A DNA stretch of 30,918 nucleotides from Emticicia sp043780375 (GCF_043780375.1 NZ_JAYWCU010000170.1:1-30918), one strand, 5' to 3'. Shown: positions 17,494-25,994, counted from the stretch's first letter. Notes: generated from the sequence alone by a model not told the origin. Translations and numbers: made by a program.

Positions 17494-17610
17494 TTATTTG
17501 AAATATTGCCGAATTTTTTGCTTTGATTTAGTCAAGTGGTGCAGGGGTTTGGTTAGAGATACAACTGTGGCAGAAAGTGCCATATTTTTGATAAAATCTA
17601 TTCGTTTCAT
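17494..17610 (-). pseudogene. Short ORF with Tat-like N-terminus; likely gene remnant
   Basis: A 38-codon frame starts MKRIDFIKNMALSATVV, which resembles the twin-arginine-type leaders of exported Bacteroidota oxidoreductases (MKRRDFIK...), but the second arginine is missing. After about 20 residues it runs into a short basic tail and stops 21 bp before the outer-membrane protein gene. It could be the stub of a deleted gene or a small leader peptide. Support is by resemblance only. Confidence 0.35.
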
Positions 17611-17673
17611 AGTTTTGGCTTAATTGAAAGAAATTTCACTATGCATAGTAGTTGTTTTGAATTCATTGAGTTT

Positions 17674-17709
17674 AAAAGCTGACAGGGTTTTAAACCCCTG
17701 TCAGCTTTT
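17674..17709 (-). terminator. Terminator of the 268-residue exported protein gene
   Basis: A 14-bp perfect stem (17674-17687 with 17696-17709) begins 5 bp past the stop codon on the minus strand and ends in TTTT. Confidence 0.9.
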
Positions 17710-17713
17710 GTTT

Positions 17714-18520
17714 TTATTTTGCAAAATCAATTAGTTCCCATAATTCACGATTGGCTAAGCGTCGAGCATCGCTAATTTTCTTGTCATAAGCCACAGCCGA
17801 CATACCTGGATGTACCTTTGCCAAAGCTTTTTTGAAATCACCCTCTTTGTCCATGTCTTCCCAAGTGTTATAAAAATCTGATGTAACGTAGTCGGATGCT
17901 TGGTTTTCACCCGAAGGTAGCATTTGTGTATAAAGTCCCCAAGCAGCTTTGCCACCCTTTTTCATCATTTCTACGTGCATCGGTTTCACGATTTTTGTTT
18001 CCATATTCATAGCATCGTCCCACTTATCATTTTTTATTTTCATCATGTTTATCATTTGATATTTTGATGGGGTAGTGGCTTTGGGGTCGGCCATAATAAA
18101 ATCATTTCCATAATAAACTGTCGAAGTTGTTAGATTTCGTAGGTCTCCAATAGCCATAGCTTTTGTGTATTCCTCTTTTGTGAGCAATTTTTCAGCATCT
18201 GTAAACATCGTTCCCCAAGGATTTTCTACCTTTTTTAATCCTTGAATCACCGTAACCGTTACGTAGTCATAAGCTACATTTGAGCCGCTTGGATATCTTA
18301 CTGCATACAGATTCCAAGAAACAATTAAACCTCTTTTGATTCTTTCTTGATGAAGTTTTTTCCAAATTTCTCTTTCATTTTTTTCATACTCAGCACTTTT
18401 GTTGGGTGTACTTTTCATTGTTTCAACGATGAAAAACATAGGCTCTGGGGTTTGAGCGAGAAGCGAAAGGTTGCCAAATAATAAGGCAGCGAGAAGGATA
18501 AATTTTTGGGCATTTTTCAT
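17714..18520 (-). CDS. Exported protein with duplicated dimeric alpha-beta-barrel-like halves
   Basis: The 268-residue protein has a signal peptide (about 1-22, ending LLAQ). Two similar halves follow: about 40-95 (YEKNEREIWKKLHQERIKRG, then SWNLYAVRYPSG) and about 160-215 (WDDAMNMETKIVKPMHVEMM, then AWGLYTQMLPSG), each with helix, strand and a PSG turn. This pattern suggests two NIPSNAP/ABM-type ferredoxin-like units forming an intramolecular dimer. The function is unknown. Its promoter region has a TACCTTTG element and upstream repeats, suggesting activator control. Confidence 0.75.
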   Translation of the reverse strand: MKNAQKFILLAALLFGNLSLLAQTPEPMFFIVETMKSTPNKSAEYEKNEREIWKKLHQERIKRGLIVSWNLYAVRYPSGSNVAYDYVTVTVIQGLKKVENPWGTMFTDAEKLLTKEEYTKAMAIGDLRNLTTSTVYYGNDFIMADPKATTPSKYQMINMMKIKNDKWDDAMNMETKIVKPMHVEMMKKGGKAAWGLYTQMLPSGENQASDYVTSDFYNTWEDMDKEGDFKKALAKVHPGMSAVAYDKKISDARRLANRELWELIDFAK

Positions 18521-18565
18521 TTTTTTTTATCAGTTTGGGTTAAAAAAAGTTTTAAGTAATTGATT

Positions 18566-18646
18566 CAAAGGTAATTAGCTCAAAATAGAAGTTGTTGGTG
18601 TATTTGACCAATTACTTAGTTTATTTGGTCAAAACTTAGTCTATTG
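18566..18646 (-). promoter_or_regulatory. Candidate activator-dependent promoter with direct and inverted repeats
   Basis: On the minus strand TACCTTTG (complement of 18566-18573) fits the -7 element, but no TTG stands at the usual distance. Instead, about 45-85 bp before the predicted transcript start, a 12-base unit ACTTAGTyTATT occurs at 18614-18625 and again at 18635-18646 (11 of 12 alike, period 21). An inverted pair TTTGACCAA (18603-18611) and TTGGTCAAA (18625-18633) overlaps it. Two direct repeats about two helical turns apart is the usual layout of LytTR sites, and LytTR genes lie nearby; that link is inference. Confidence 0.45.
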
Positions 18647-18778
18647 TTGCAGGGGACTATAATTCGGTCGTGTTTAATCCGAATTTGTTCAAAATTGCGT
18701 TGAAATGAGAACCGTCATGTAGAAAATTATAAAAGGGTTTGATTATGCAAATCAAATAAATTTCCCTAATTCCAAACA

Positions 18779-18815
18779 AAAAACCCCTAAAATATTGACG
18801 AAATAAGGGGTTTTT
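18779..18815 (-). terminator. Terminator of the 818-residue exported protein gene
   Basis: A 10-bp stem (AAAAACCCCT at 18779-18788 with 18806-18815) lies 22 bp past the stop codon and ends in a T run on the minus strand. The loop bases resemble those of the hairpin at 26968-26997 after the 823-residue paralogue. Confidence 0.8.
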
Positions 18816-18836
18816 GCGTATTTTTTTATTATACGG

Positions 18837-21293
18837 TCAATTATTACACCCACCAATCCTCGCCATAAAATTACTGCCACTTTTTGCTTCAAAACCTGGG
18901 TTAAACGTCAAGGAATTTCCTGCTTTATAAGTAACAGTTGCTGGCGAAAATATTTTATTATTTGCCGTAATGGTTGTATTGGCTATTTGAAAAGTGCTTG
19001 TTGTAAAATTTGAAGTTAAATTCAAAACCGTAGAAGGCGTACCGACCAAAACCAATTTACTCGCCACTCTTGGAGGTACGTGATTCGTACTTTCGCAACC
19101 TACATAATATACAGTGTTGTCAATTGGGCTTAAACTTACGCTACTTCCACTCGCCACTACAAAACCGCCCGTGAATGAGGTATACCAATTTGTGGTATAA
19201 TTGACTGGGCAAGTTGCTGTTAGTGTAACTGGTGAACCAGAGCAAACAGCAGTGTTATTAGCATTTACAACTGCTGCTGGCGGGGCAGCAAAACTGACAT
19301 TGGCAATAATACTTGATTTTATGCTTGGTTCACAAGCTGCGAAGAATTCAAGTTCGAGGTTTGAAAAATTTACACCACTTGATGGAAATCTTCTGGCAAT
19401 ATTTACATCATAGTTTTGTACTTTACAACTATTGGCAGGAACTGTGAAAGGACCAAATTGAGAGCCAGAACTTCCTGCGGCTGAAATCAATAAATCGTTT
19501 AAATTTGTCTGCGGAACAAAGCCCAAATTGTAAGTACGTTCTTCGGTAGTATTATTATTACAAAGTTTGATTTGGAACGAAGCGGGTGTTCCTAAAGTTA
19601 CATTCGGAATCGTGATGTTATTTTGAGCTGTACCTACGATTTCTATGCGGGGTTGGTCTCTTTGGTAACCACCTTCGTAAGGGCAAGAAGTTCTACTACC
19701 ACTTTGCAACTTAAATAAAGGCGTCCCAAACATTGGGTCACGATAAACATTTATTCTAAGCAAATCACCTGTATCGTTGTCTTCTAAGTGCATGGTCATG
19801 GTTTGGGTATTGCTGCTTGTGGTACTATTGGTTTGTCCATAACTTTTGCTGGTGCGTAAATTATAGCCAAGTGAAAAACCTGAGCCTCCAATATTTACTA
19901 CGGCTTGTACACCAATGTTCCCTTCAATATAATTATCTACTATAATTGTATTGGTTTGGCTGGTACTTACGCTGGTGGTTCTATCGAAATATGGAGCTCC
20001 ACCTGATAGATTTATTAAGCCATAATCGGGATTTGGTATAGTTGCATTGGCAACATTGGCATCATTGATGGCTATAAGTTGCTTCCAAACACTCAATTGA
20101 TTTTTGGCATCTATTCGTTGTTTTAGGCTAAGGGTGTTATTAAGGGTATCTAAGGCAAGGGTATTAATTTCATTTATAATACCGCTACGAGTAAAGAAAT
20201 TGAGCCTTTTGGAGTTATCAACTGGTACCATAGCAAGCCCCTTTTTTACATAAGTGCTGTAATTGGAGGGCGGGTCAATGACCAATAAATCATAGACGGC
20301 ATAATTAAAGTCGAGTCCTTCACATATAAATATATCTTCACCCGAACCAGGTGTTGCACCAAAGCCAGTCGTGGAGGATATACAGGTTTCAGTATTTTTT
20401 ATCTTTACATTAGAGCTTCCTGCCGTTACAGATGCTGTAAGCTCTACATAAGCTTCGATGTCAATCGTGGCTACAAACCCTATGCTACCTTTGAAACCAA
20501 GTTTAACTGAACCACTACCTGTATTGGCTAAACTTTCAGTAATACTATTTTCCACTCTTTGGCAAGAGGTTTTGTTAATTTCAAATTTGCTAAAACTTTG
20601 GTCGCCCGGAGGAGCATGTAGTACAGTAACAGGTAGCGAAGGTTGTGTAATGATTCGTGGTTGCCCTGAACCATTCAAAACCAATGGTACATTTGGCTCT
20701 TTTACACCATCTACGATGAAAGGTAATATCATCGTGTATTGTTGCAGACCGTTATTTTGTTGAATTTCAAAACCAAATACTAACCATGCTTCCGAACGAG
20801 CGTTTGTAAAAGTATAAGTGCCTTGATATTTGTAAGTTCTGGGTTCATTAATAAATTCGACAAAAGGTAGGTTGATATAGGCATCATAAGCATAATTTTG
20901 CTCATTTTTTCCTATTCCTCCTGATAGATTCTGGTAATTGGTAATGTGCGAGTCAAAATATGGTGCATACATATTCAGATTAAATTCAACACTAATCGTA
21001 ACGGGTTTGCCAGCTGTGGCTTTGAAACGAGAATATGGGCCATTGGCATTTAAAGTGTTGGCTATCCAACCATTGTTGGCGGCTTGTATAATATCGTTAG
21101 TACCGAAGGGGGCTGAGCCATAATAAGCGTTATTTCCTGCTACGCTACCGCCCGAGCTGGTTACTTTGAGTGTGCCAACCGCCCCATTATTACCGAGTGG
21201 CTGTATCCATTGAGCTAAACTCGTTTCGGAGTTAAGCAGCAAACATATAATTGTAATTATGCTAAGAATGCTTTTTGTAAAATAAGTTTTCAT
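18837..21293 (-). CDS. Large exported beta-rich protein, Ig-like plus 3-coathanger-stack tail (paralogue A)
   Basis: The 818-residue protein has a signal peptide (1-28, ending LAQ). Landmarks shared with its paralogues are GGIGKNEQNYAYDAYI (about 125-140), LHAPPGDQS (225-233), a glycine- and alternating-residue segment (262-300), a helical stretch (365-412), a Ser/Thr-rich segment (437-500), LEDNDTGDLLRINVYRDP, and SRTSCPYEGGYQRDQP (533-548). An Ig-like domain lies at about 675-750, then a C-terminal domain (about 757-818) with YKAGNSLTFNPGFEAKSGSNF ending in GGCNN. That tail resembles the Bacteroidota 3-coathanger stack domain. It follows a LytTR gene by 39 bp, so co-transcription is likely. 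The function is unknown; adhesin or pore former are both possible. Confidence 0.85.
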   Translation of the reverse strand: MKTYFTKSILSIITIICLLLNSETSLAQWIQPLGNNGAVGTLKVTSSGGSVAGNNAYYGSAPFGTNDIIQAANNGWIANTLNANGPYSRFKATAGKPVTISVEFNLNMYAPYFDSHITNYQNLSGGIGKNEQNYAYDAYINLPFVEFINEPRTYKYQGTYTFTNARSEAWLVFGFEIQQNNGLQQYTMILPFIVDGVKEPNVPLVLNGSGQPRIITQPSLPVTVLHAPPGDQSFSKFEINKTSCQRVENSITESLANTGSGSVKLGFKGSIGFVATIDIEAYVELTASVTAGSSNVKIKNTETCISSTTGFGATPGSGEDIFICEGLDFNYAVYDLLVIDPPSNYSTYVKKGLAMVPVDNSKRLNFFTRSGIINEINTLALDTLNNTLSLKQRIDAKNQLSVWKQLIAINDANVANATIPNPDYGLINLSGGAPYFDRTTSVSTSQTNTIIVDNYIEGNIGVQAVVNIGGSGFSLGYNLRTSKSYGQTNSTTSSNTQTMTMHLEDNDTGDLLRINVYRDPMFGTPLFKLQSGSRTSCPYEGGYQRDQPRIEIVGTAQNNITIPNVTLGTPASFQIKLCNNNTTEERTYNLGFVPQTNLNDLLISAAGSSGSQFGPFTVPANSCKVQNYDVNIARRFPSSGVNFSNLELEFFAACEPSIKSSIIANVSFAAPPAAVVNANNTAVCSGSPVTLTATCPVNYTTNWYTSFTGGFVVASGSSVSLSPIDNTVYYVGCESTNHVPPRVASKLVLVGTPSTVLNLTSNFTTSTFQIANTTITANNKIFSPATVTYKAGNSLTFNPGFEAKSGSNFMARIGGCNN

Positions 21294-21332
21294 TGTAAAT
21301 ATTTTTTTGTGAATGAATTTAATGTTGAATTT

Positions 21333-21665
21333 TCACTGAATAATTTTCAAAAAAGCCTCGCTTTTTCTTCTTGAAAGAGCAATTTTCTCGTTGTTTTTGA
21401 GCAAAATATTTCCATAACTGCCCGATTGGGCTTTATCTTCATAGTCAGCCATAAATTCAAGATTGAAAATAATTGAGCGATTAGGTCTGAAAAACTGAAA
21501 GTCTTTCAAACGTTTTTCGATTTTGCCCATTGTTGTTGAAGACATAATTTTGCTACCATCATCCAAATAAATGATGGTATAATTGATGTCAGATTTGAGC
21601 ATTAGAATGTTGGCTGGCGAGATATTCTTTCTACTGCCGAGGTGAATGAGGTTAATGGTTTTCAT
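21333..21665 (-). CDS. Stand-alone LytTR DNA-binding protein (copy 1)
   Basis: The 110-residue protein is a LytTR domain with no receiver or membrane part: ILMLKSDINYTIIYLDDG, TTMGKIEKRLKDFQFFRPNRS, then IIFNLEF and a C-terminal ALSRRK. LytTR domains bind pairs of direct repeats in DNA. I count 11 differences in 110 residues from copy 2 (25662-25994). It lies 39 bp upstream of the 818-residue gene and 155 bp after the 1117-residue gene, on the same strand. The lack of a receiver means any signal must come through another route, or the protein sets expression by its own abundance. Confidence 0.9.
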   Translation of the reverse strand: MKTINLIHLGSRKNISPANILMLKSDINYTIIYLDDGSKIMSSTTMGKIEKRLKDFQFFRPNRSIIFNLEFMADYEDKAQSGSYGNILLKNNEKIALSRRKSEAFLKIIQ

Positions 21666-21820
21666 GATAATTATTAAAAATATTGCGGCTGTTCTTAGTT
21701 TGAATTACGATTAAATTTGTTTCATCAAAAAAGTATCAAGGACGAACAGCCCTCAAAACTGTCCGAAAGCAGTGTTTTATTTATCATACGATTTGATAAA
21801 TATTCGTTTTGCAGTGTCTG
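21666..21820 (-). promoter_or_regulatory. Conserved spacer upstream of LytTR copy 1, likely promoter/operator
   Basis: This non-coding spacer is closely matched at 25995-26151 before LytTR copy 2. Blocks such as AGTTTGAATTACGATTAAAT and AGTATCAAGGACGAA (plus-strand reading) are unchanged. It contains a 9-bp hairpin (21778-21786 with 21794-21802) near the end of the 1117-residue gene; the second copy has one mismatch there. No classical TAnnTTTG is present; the nearest minus-strand match is TACTTTTTTG. Confidence 0.45.
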
Positions 21821-24800
21821 TCAATTACACCCACCAACTGCCGCACTAAAAACCGTTCCACTATCGGCTTTAAAACCCGCTTTTAATTCAATAGATTTTG
21901 CTCGGTAATCAACTTTGGCAGTGCTTGTTAATTTGTTAGTAGCCGTTATTTTTCCATTTACGCTCGAAGCAGTTCTCAAAATTGGTCCCGAAACAAAATC
22001 ATCGGTGGGACTTGACAAAATTTCAGCAGCAGCATTTGACCCAACGCTTACAATCATATTTGCCGAATTGGTACATCCAAAACCATTTGTCAATGTAGCC
22101 CTGTATGTGCCTGAACTCGTGGCGGTTATACTTGAGGTGGTCGTATTGCTCGGTGTCCAGAATGCATTGGCTATATTTGATGGCATTGACGAAGGTATTT
22201 GTCGAGTAGGGGTATTCACAAATGTTCCTGTATTATTATTCCCAGAGGCATCAGTGATGGTTGTACCCGTAGTTTCATCAAATTTATAATAAGCCACTAT
22301 TCCGAAAGTATTGGCAGGTACGGAATTCATATTGGCTAAAATTTGGCTCGGTGTTCGGGTGTAATTCCATAATCTCAACTCATCCATTGTTCCGTTAAAA
22401 TTGTTCCAGACATAATAAGAGTTTTCCTGTCTGCCAATATACATGGGTAGGTTATCTTGATAAGCCGAAGCAACTGCCGCAGTTCCTGATGCCACTCCGT
22501 TAATATAAAAAGTGAGTATGCCATTACCTAATGAGATGGCTACGTGCGTCCAAGTATTTTCAAAAACAATACCCGTTGAATATTTCCAACCATTAGTTGC
22601 TCTATCAAAATATCCCATTTTATAGTTATTAGTATTATTAGCGTTTAGTTGCCACAAAAAATCATAATCACCTTTATTAACAATGGTTGAATTTGCCCCT
22701 GAATAATTTACCCATGCTTCCATCGTAAAATTCGTTCCTAAGTTTATACTCGCACTATGAGGAACGGTAATGTATTGATTACTGGTTTTCACAAAAGTCA
22801 AAGCATTGTTATTGCTTGCCACATAAGATTTTAGTGTAACCGACCCTGGCGAGCAAAATTGCAATGGACCACTCGCCGTCAGAATTGGTGCGGCAGGAAT
22901 TGGATTGACATTGACAGAATTGGCTGGGAATCTTTTGTAATTATATATCCCACTATTACAAGAGACAAAATAATTACTATTCACCGTGGGTGATTGTACA
23001 AAAGGACTACCCGTACCAATAGGAGTAATATCCGTTAACGAATAATACCAATTAGTAGCGATACCAGGCGGACAGGTGGCAGTCAATGAAACATTAGTAC
23101 CTGCCCCTTGACAAATATTGATTTGACCCGTAGAAATATCCGTTGGCAGGGCATAATTTCCCCAGTTGCAAGTAGCAAAAATATTCGAAGTACTCTTGCC
23201 GTCGCAAGCAGTATATAGTTCCAAGTTTAAATCTGGCGATGACAAAGCACCTACATTTTGTTGGGTAACATTCACAAAATAAGTACTGGCAAGACAGGAA
23301 TTTGCAGGAATTGAAAATGCACCAAATTCAGTATTTCCAGTAGTTCCCGAAATAGAGATGATGGCGTTATTGGCATTTGATAATGGGTTAAACCTCAAAT
23401 TATACGAGCGAGTTTCGTTAGAATTATTGCAAAGATTAATGCCAAATTGTGAGGTTGTGCCAACCGCCACATTCGGAACGGTGTAGCTAATAGCATTGGG
23501 TACGGCTTGAAATTTCAAGGATGGTTGGTCACGTTGGTAGCCGCCTTCGAAGGGGCAGCTTGACTTTGTGCCTGGTTTTGTTAAAAATATCGGAGTGCCG
23601 TAAACGGGGTCTTTCACAACACGCATTTCAAAATGATCACCCGCATCATTGTCATAAAGCGAATAGCTAATATTTTGTGATATACCACCCGTAGAAGAAA
23701 CAGCTTGCCCAAAACGTTTACTGGTAGAAAATTTACCACCAATTGCAAAACCAGAACCCCCTACATTGACTACCACATCAAGCCCGACACTACCCTCTAC
23801 ATAATGCTCTACATTGATAGTGTTGGAAGAATTATAATCAAGAGAGGTACTATGTGTGATTGGACCAGCAAGAGCGTCATAGCCATAATTTTCAATAAAT
23901 GTATTAGCGGCATTGTTGATATTGATGCTATCGTTGGCAATGACTTGTTTCCAAACATTAATTTGATACAAGGCCGTAGCTCGATCTTTTATGGACAGAC
24001 TGGTATTATTCATTTTAGCGGTTTGCGTGGCAATATCGTTGATGATACCACTTTTAGTAAGAAAAAATTGCTTTTTGCTTCCTTCAATTTCTCTATAAAT
24101 TAAACTGGTATCTATTTTGACGTAATAACCGCTCGGTCCATTCATAATTCTCACGTTTCTGACCTTACCGTATGCCAAATCGACACCATAGCCAACAAAT
24201 AATGCATCATTGTTTGCCCCATTCCCACTGCTTTGGGCAGTTAGGCTATTACTGATGGTTACGCAGGTTTGTTTGGAGGTGGTTCGGGTTTCCATGCTTC
24301 CTATGGTAGCACTGGCAGATAATTGAGCGTATATTTCATAATCTACGGTAGCTATAAAACCAATTGAGCCTTTGACACCAAGTTTTACTGAACCCGTAAT
24401 CGTACCACTCTCGTCTTTTGAGGTAGCTTCATCAAAACTACGGCATTTAGTGCCCGTATTGGTAATGGTTGTAGAGCTACCATCACCTGGAGGGTTATGC
24501 ACCACCATGTAAGGCACTTGCGGTTCGGTCGTTACGCCCAAAGAATCTACTGAAGATACTGTGCCACCCTCTACTACAAAAGGAAGAATAATTGTATTAT
24601 AAATTGACTGAATAGTACCAGAACGATTGACACTTCTTGTAAAACCAAATACCAGCCATGCTTGAGTTCTTCCTAAAGGAAAGGTATATGTACCACTAAA
24701 TGTATAAGATCTTCTCCCGTTTGCGTCAACCACCGAAGTTTGAGGCATGGTTATATATTGGTCATAGGCATAGGGCTGCTCATTTTTACCAATTCCTCCA

Positions 24801-25174
24801 CTCAAATAAGCGGCATCATTATTTATTTTTGATAAATAACCGTCGTAATTATACAAAGCATTAAATTCTATTGTTATTGTAACTGGTTTGCCTGCGGTGG
24901 CTTTAAATTGATTGGCAACTGGCACTGTTGTAAAAGCTGATGAAATATAACCTGCAGCATCAATAATATTATTAGTGGTATTCACTGCAGTACCTCGATA
25001 ATTATTTGAGTTACCGACACTACCTTGAGTACTGGTAATCTGAATATATTCGCTAGAAAAGATACCAGAAAATTCAGTGGCTGCTATCCATTGAGCAAAA
25101 CTCGTATTGGCTTGTACGACAAGGCAAAATGTAATCATAATGCTGTAAAGAATTTTTGTAAAATTTGGTTTCAT
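21821..25174 (-). CDS. Large exported protein with Ig-like, LamG and 3-coathanger-stack domains (paralogue B)
   Basis: The 1117-residue protein has a signal peptide (1-28, ending FAQ) and the same N-terminal module as the 818- and 823-residue proteins (GGIGKNEQPYAYDQYI, HNPPGDGSS, SCPFEGGYQRDQP). An Ig-like domain follows (about 685-765). It then carries a LamG/concanavalin-type domain (about 785-965: FTMEAWVNYSG, WTHVAISLGNGILTFYINGV, MDELRLWNYTRTPSQI), a YYKFDETTGTTITDASG stretch, a short GTYRATLTNGFGC unit, and a tail (1054-1117) ending VGGCN. LamG domains often bind carbohydrate. It is more diverged than the other two. It is preceded by a truncated paralogue and LytTR copy 2. Confidence 0.85.
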   Translation of the reverse strand: MKPNFTKILYSIMITFCLVVQANTSFAQWIAATEFSGIFSSEYIQITSTQGSVGNSNNYRGTAVNTTNNIIDAAGYISSAFTTVPVANQFKATAGKPVTITIEFNALYNYDGYLSKINNDAAYLSGGIGKNEQPYAYDQYITMPQTSVVDANGRRSYTFSGTYTFPLGRTQAWLVFGFTRSVNRSGTIQSIYNTIILPFVVEGGTVSSVDSLGVTTEPQVPYMVVHNPPGDGSSTTITNTGTKCRSFDEATSKDESGTITGSVKLGVKGSIGFIATVDYEIYAQLSASATIGSMETRTTSKQTCVTISNSLTAQSSGNGANNDALFVGYGVDLAYGKVRNVRIMNGPSGYYVKIDTSLIYREIEGSKKQFFLTKSGIINDIATQTAKMNNTSLSIKDRATALYQINVWKQVIANDSININNAANTFIENYGYDALAGPITHSTSLDYNSSNTINVEHYVEGSVGLDVVVNVGGSGFAIGGKFSTSKRFGQAVSSTGGISQNISYSLYDNDAGDHFEMRVVKDPVYGTPIFLTKPGTKSSCPFEGGYQRDQPSLKFQAVPNAISYTVPNVAVGTTSQFGINLCNNSNETRSYNLRFNPLSNANNAIISISGTTGNTEFGAFSIPANSCLASTYFVNVTQQNVGALSSPDLNLELYTACDGKSTSNIFATCNWGNYALPTDISTGQINICQGAGTNVSLTATCPPGIATNWYYSLTDITPIGTGSPFVQSPTVNSNYFVSCNSGIYNYKRFPANSVNVNPIPAAPILTASGPLQFCSPGSVTLKSYVASNNNALTFVKTSNQYITVPHSASINLGTNFTMEAWVNYSGANSTIVNKGDYDFLWQLNANNTNNYKMGYFDRATNGWKYSTGIVFENTWTHVAISLGNGILTFYINGVASGTAAVASAYQDNLPMYIGRQENSYYVWNNFNGTMDELRLWNYTRTPSQILANMNSVPANTFGIVAYYKFDETTGTTITDASGNNNTGTFVNTPTRQIPSSMPSNIANAFWTPSNTTTSSITATSSGTYRATLTNGFGCTNSANMIVSVGSNAAAEILSSPTDDFVSGPILRTASSVNGKITATNKLTSTAKVDYRAKSIELKAGFKADSGTVFSAAVGGCN

Positions 25175-25227
25175 GATTGATAGAAGAATAAGTTTTGAAA
25201 TATTAGACCTTATTACGATAATAAAAA

Positions 25228-25482
25228 TTAGATTCTTGACTTGACCCTAATGTTGTGTAAACCACATGCGATGAGCATAACCTTATCCAAAATATCGGTT
25301 GTTCTAAGTCTGATTTGGTCTAAAACACATCTCATTCTTTCAACCCCAGAAATAGCGTGTTCGACAACAATACGACAAGAACTTATCCAAACATTTAAGA
25401 TTTTTTCGTTTAACTCAAGCTCTTTATTCGCAGGTTTTTTATAAGGCATTATAACAGTAACGTTTTCAGGAAGGTGTCTTAC
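25228..25482 (-). mobile_element. IS5-family transposase C-terminal remnant
   Basis: Eighty-four codons of the transposase end survive, including the EHAISGVERMR region that carries the last acidic residue in IS5-type DDE enzymes. No terminal inverted repeat was recognised in the 50 bp that follow, and the other end of the element is missing. Confidence 0.8.
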
Positions 25483-25623
25483 AGAACTGGTTACTGTAAG
25501 CCTGCCATCAAAACCATTTGTACCAAGTGGCTGAACCCATTGAGCGAAACTCGTTTTGGAGTTTAGCATAAAGAATAAAATTGCGAATATGCTGAAAATG
25601 TTTTTTTTAAATGAAGTTTTCAT
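25228..25623 (-). pseudogene. Paralogue truncated after residue 47 and fused in frame to a transposase end
   Basis: The 131-residue frame starts with a signal peptide and N-terminus matching the 818-residue protein (SFAQWVQPLGTNG, then LTVTSS). At residue 48 (base 25482) it changes abruptly to the C-terminal part of an IS5-family DDE transposase: MPYKKPANKELEL, IVVEHAISGVERMRC and DKVMLIACGLHNIRV. An insertion followed by deletion has removed the rest of both genes. It lies 38 bp after LytTR copy 2 and keeps an exportable N-terminus, but a working product is unlikely. Confidence 0.85.
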
Positions 25624-25661
25624 GGGAATATGATTTTGGGAATGATTAAGGCATTAATTTT

Positions 25662-25994
25662 TCATTGAATTATTTTTAGAAACGCTTCACTTTTTCGTCT
25701 TGAAAGAGCTATTTTTTCATTGTTTTTGAGTAAAATCTTTCCATAATTGCCCGATTTAGTTTTATCTTCAAATTCTGCCATAAAATCAAGATTGAAAATA
25801 ACGGAGCGATTAGGTCTGAAAAACTGAAAGTCTTTCAAGCGTTTTTCGATTTTACCAAGTGTTGTTGAAGACATAATTTTGCTGCCATCATTCAGATAAA
25901 TAATGGTATAATTGATATCAGATTTGAGCATCAGAATGTTAGCAGGCGAGATATTCTTTCTACTGCCGAGGTGAATGAGGTTATTGGTTTTCAT
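25662..25994 (-). CDS. Stand-alone LytTR DNA-binding protein (copy 2)
   Basis: The 110-residue LytTR-only protein is nearly the same as copy 1; differences such as LNDG for LDDG and AEFEDKTKSGNYG for ADYEDKAQSGSYG are conservative. The frame is intact although the gene after it is broken by a transposase remnant. It may now drive the 1117-residue gene (start at 25174) through the fused frame, or act in trans on the other modules. Confidence 0.9.
   Translation of the reverse strand: MKTNNLIHLGSRKNISPANILMLKSDINYTIIYLNDGSKIMSSTTLGKIEKRLKDFQFFRPNRSVIFNLDFMAEFEDKTKSGNYGKILLKNNEKIALSRRKSEAFLKIIQ

Larger units (their letters stand above)
18521..18836. other. Regulatory intergenic region
   Basis: About 315 bases separate the exported 268-residue protein from the 818-residue gene upstream on the same strand. 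They contain a candidate promoter and operator (18566-18646) and the terminator of the 818-residue gene (18779-18815). A frame of about 40 codons at 18657-18775 has no start codon and is not called. Confidence 0.5.
21155..22330. repeat. Segmental duplication, copy 1
   Basis: This segment matches 25485-26655 with an offset of 4325-4331 bases. It covers the start of the 818-residue gene, the LytTR gene, the spacer and the C-terminal end of the 1117-residue gene. The LytTR and spacer parts are the most alike. Confidence 0.8.

Noticed and set aside
18657..18775. Minus-strand frame ending in HDGSHFNAILNKFGLNTTEL, faintly like the end of an AraC-type domain
   Set aside because: It has no start codon, spans only about 40 codons, and lacks the other AraC helix motifs; the resemblance is too weak.
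21744..21751. GGCTGTTC/GAACAGCC inverted pair (with 21687-21694) as an operator upstream of LytTR copy 1
   Set aside because: The pairing is not preserved in the otherwise conserved spacer at 25995-26151, so it is probably chance.
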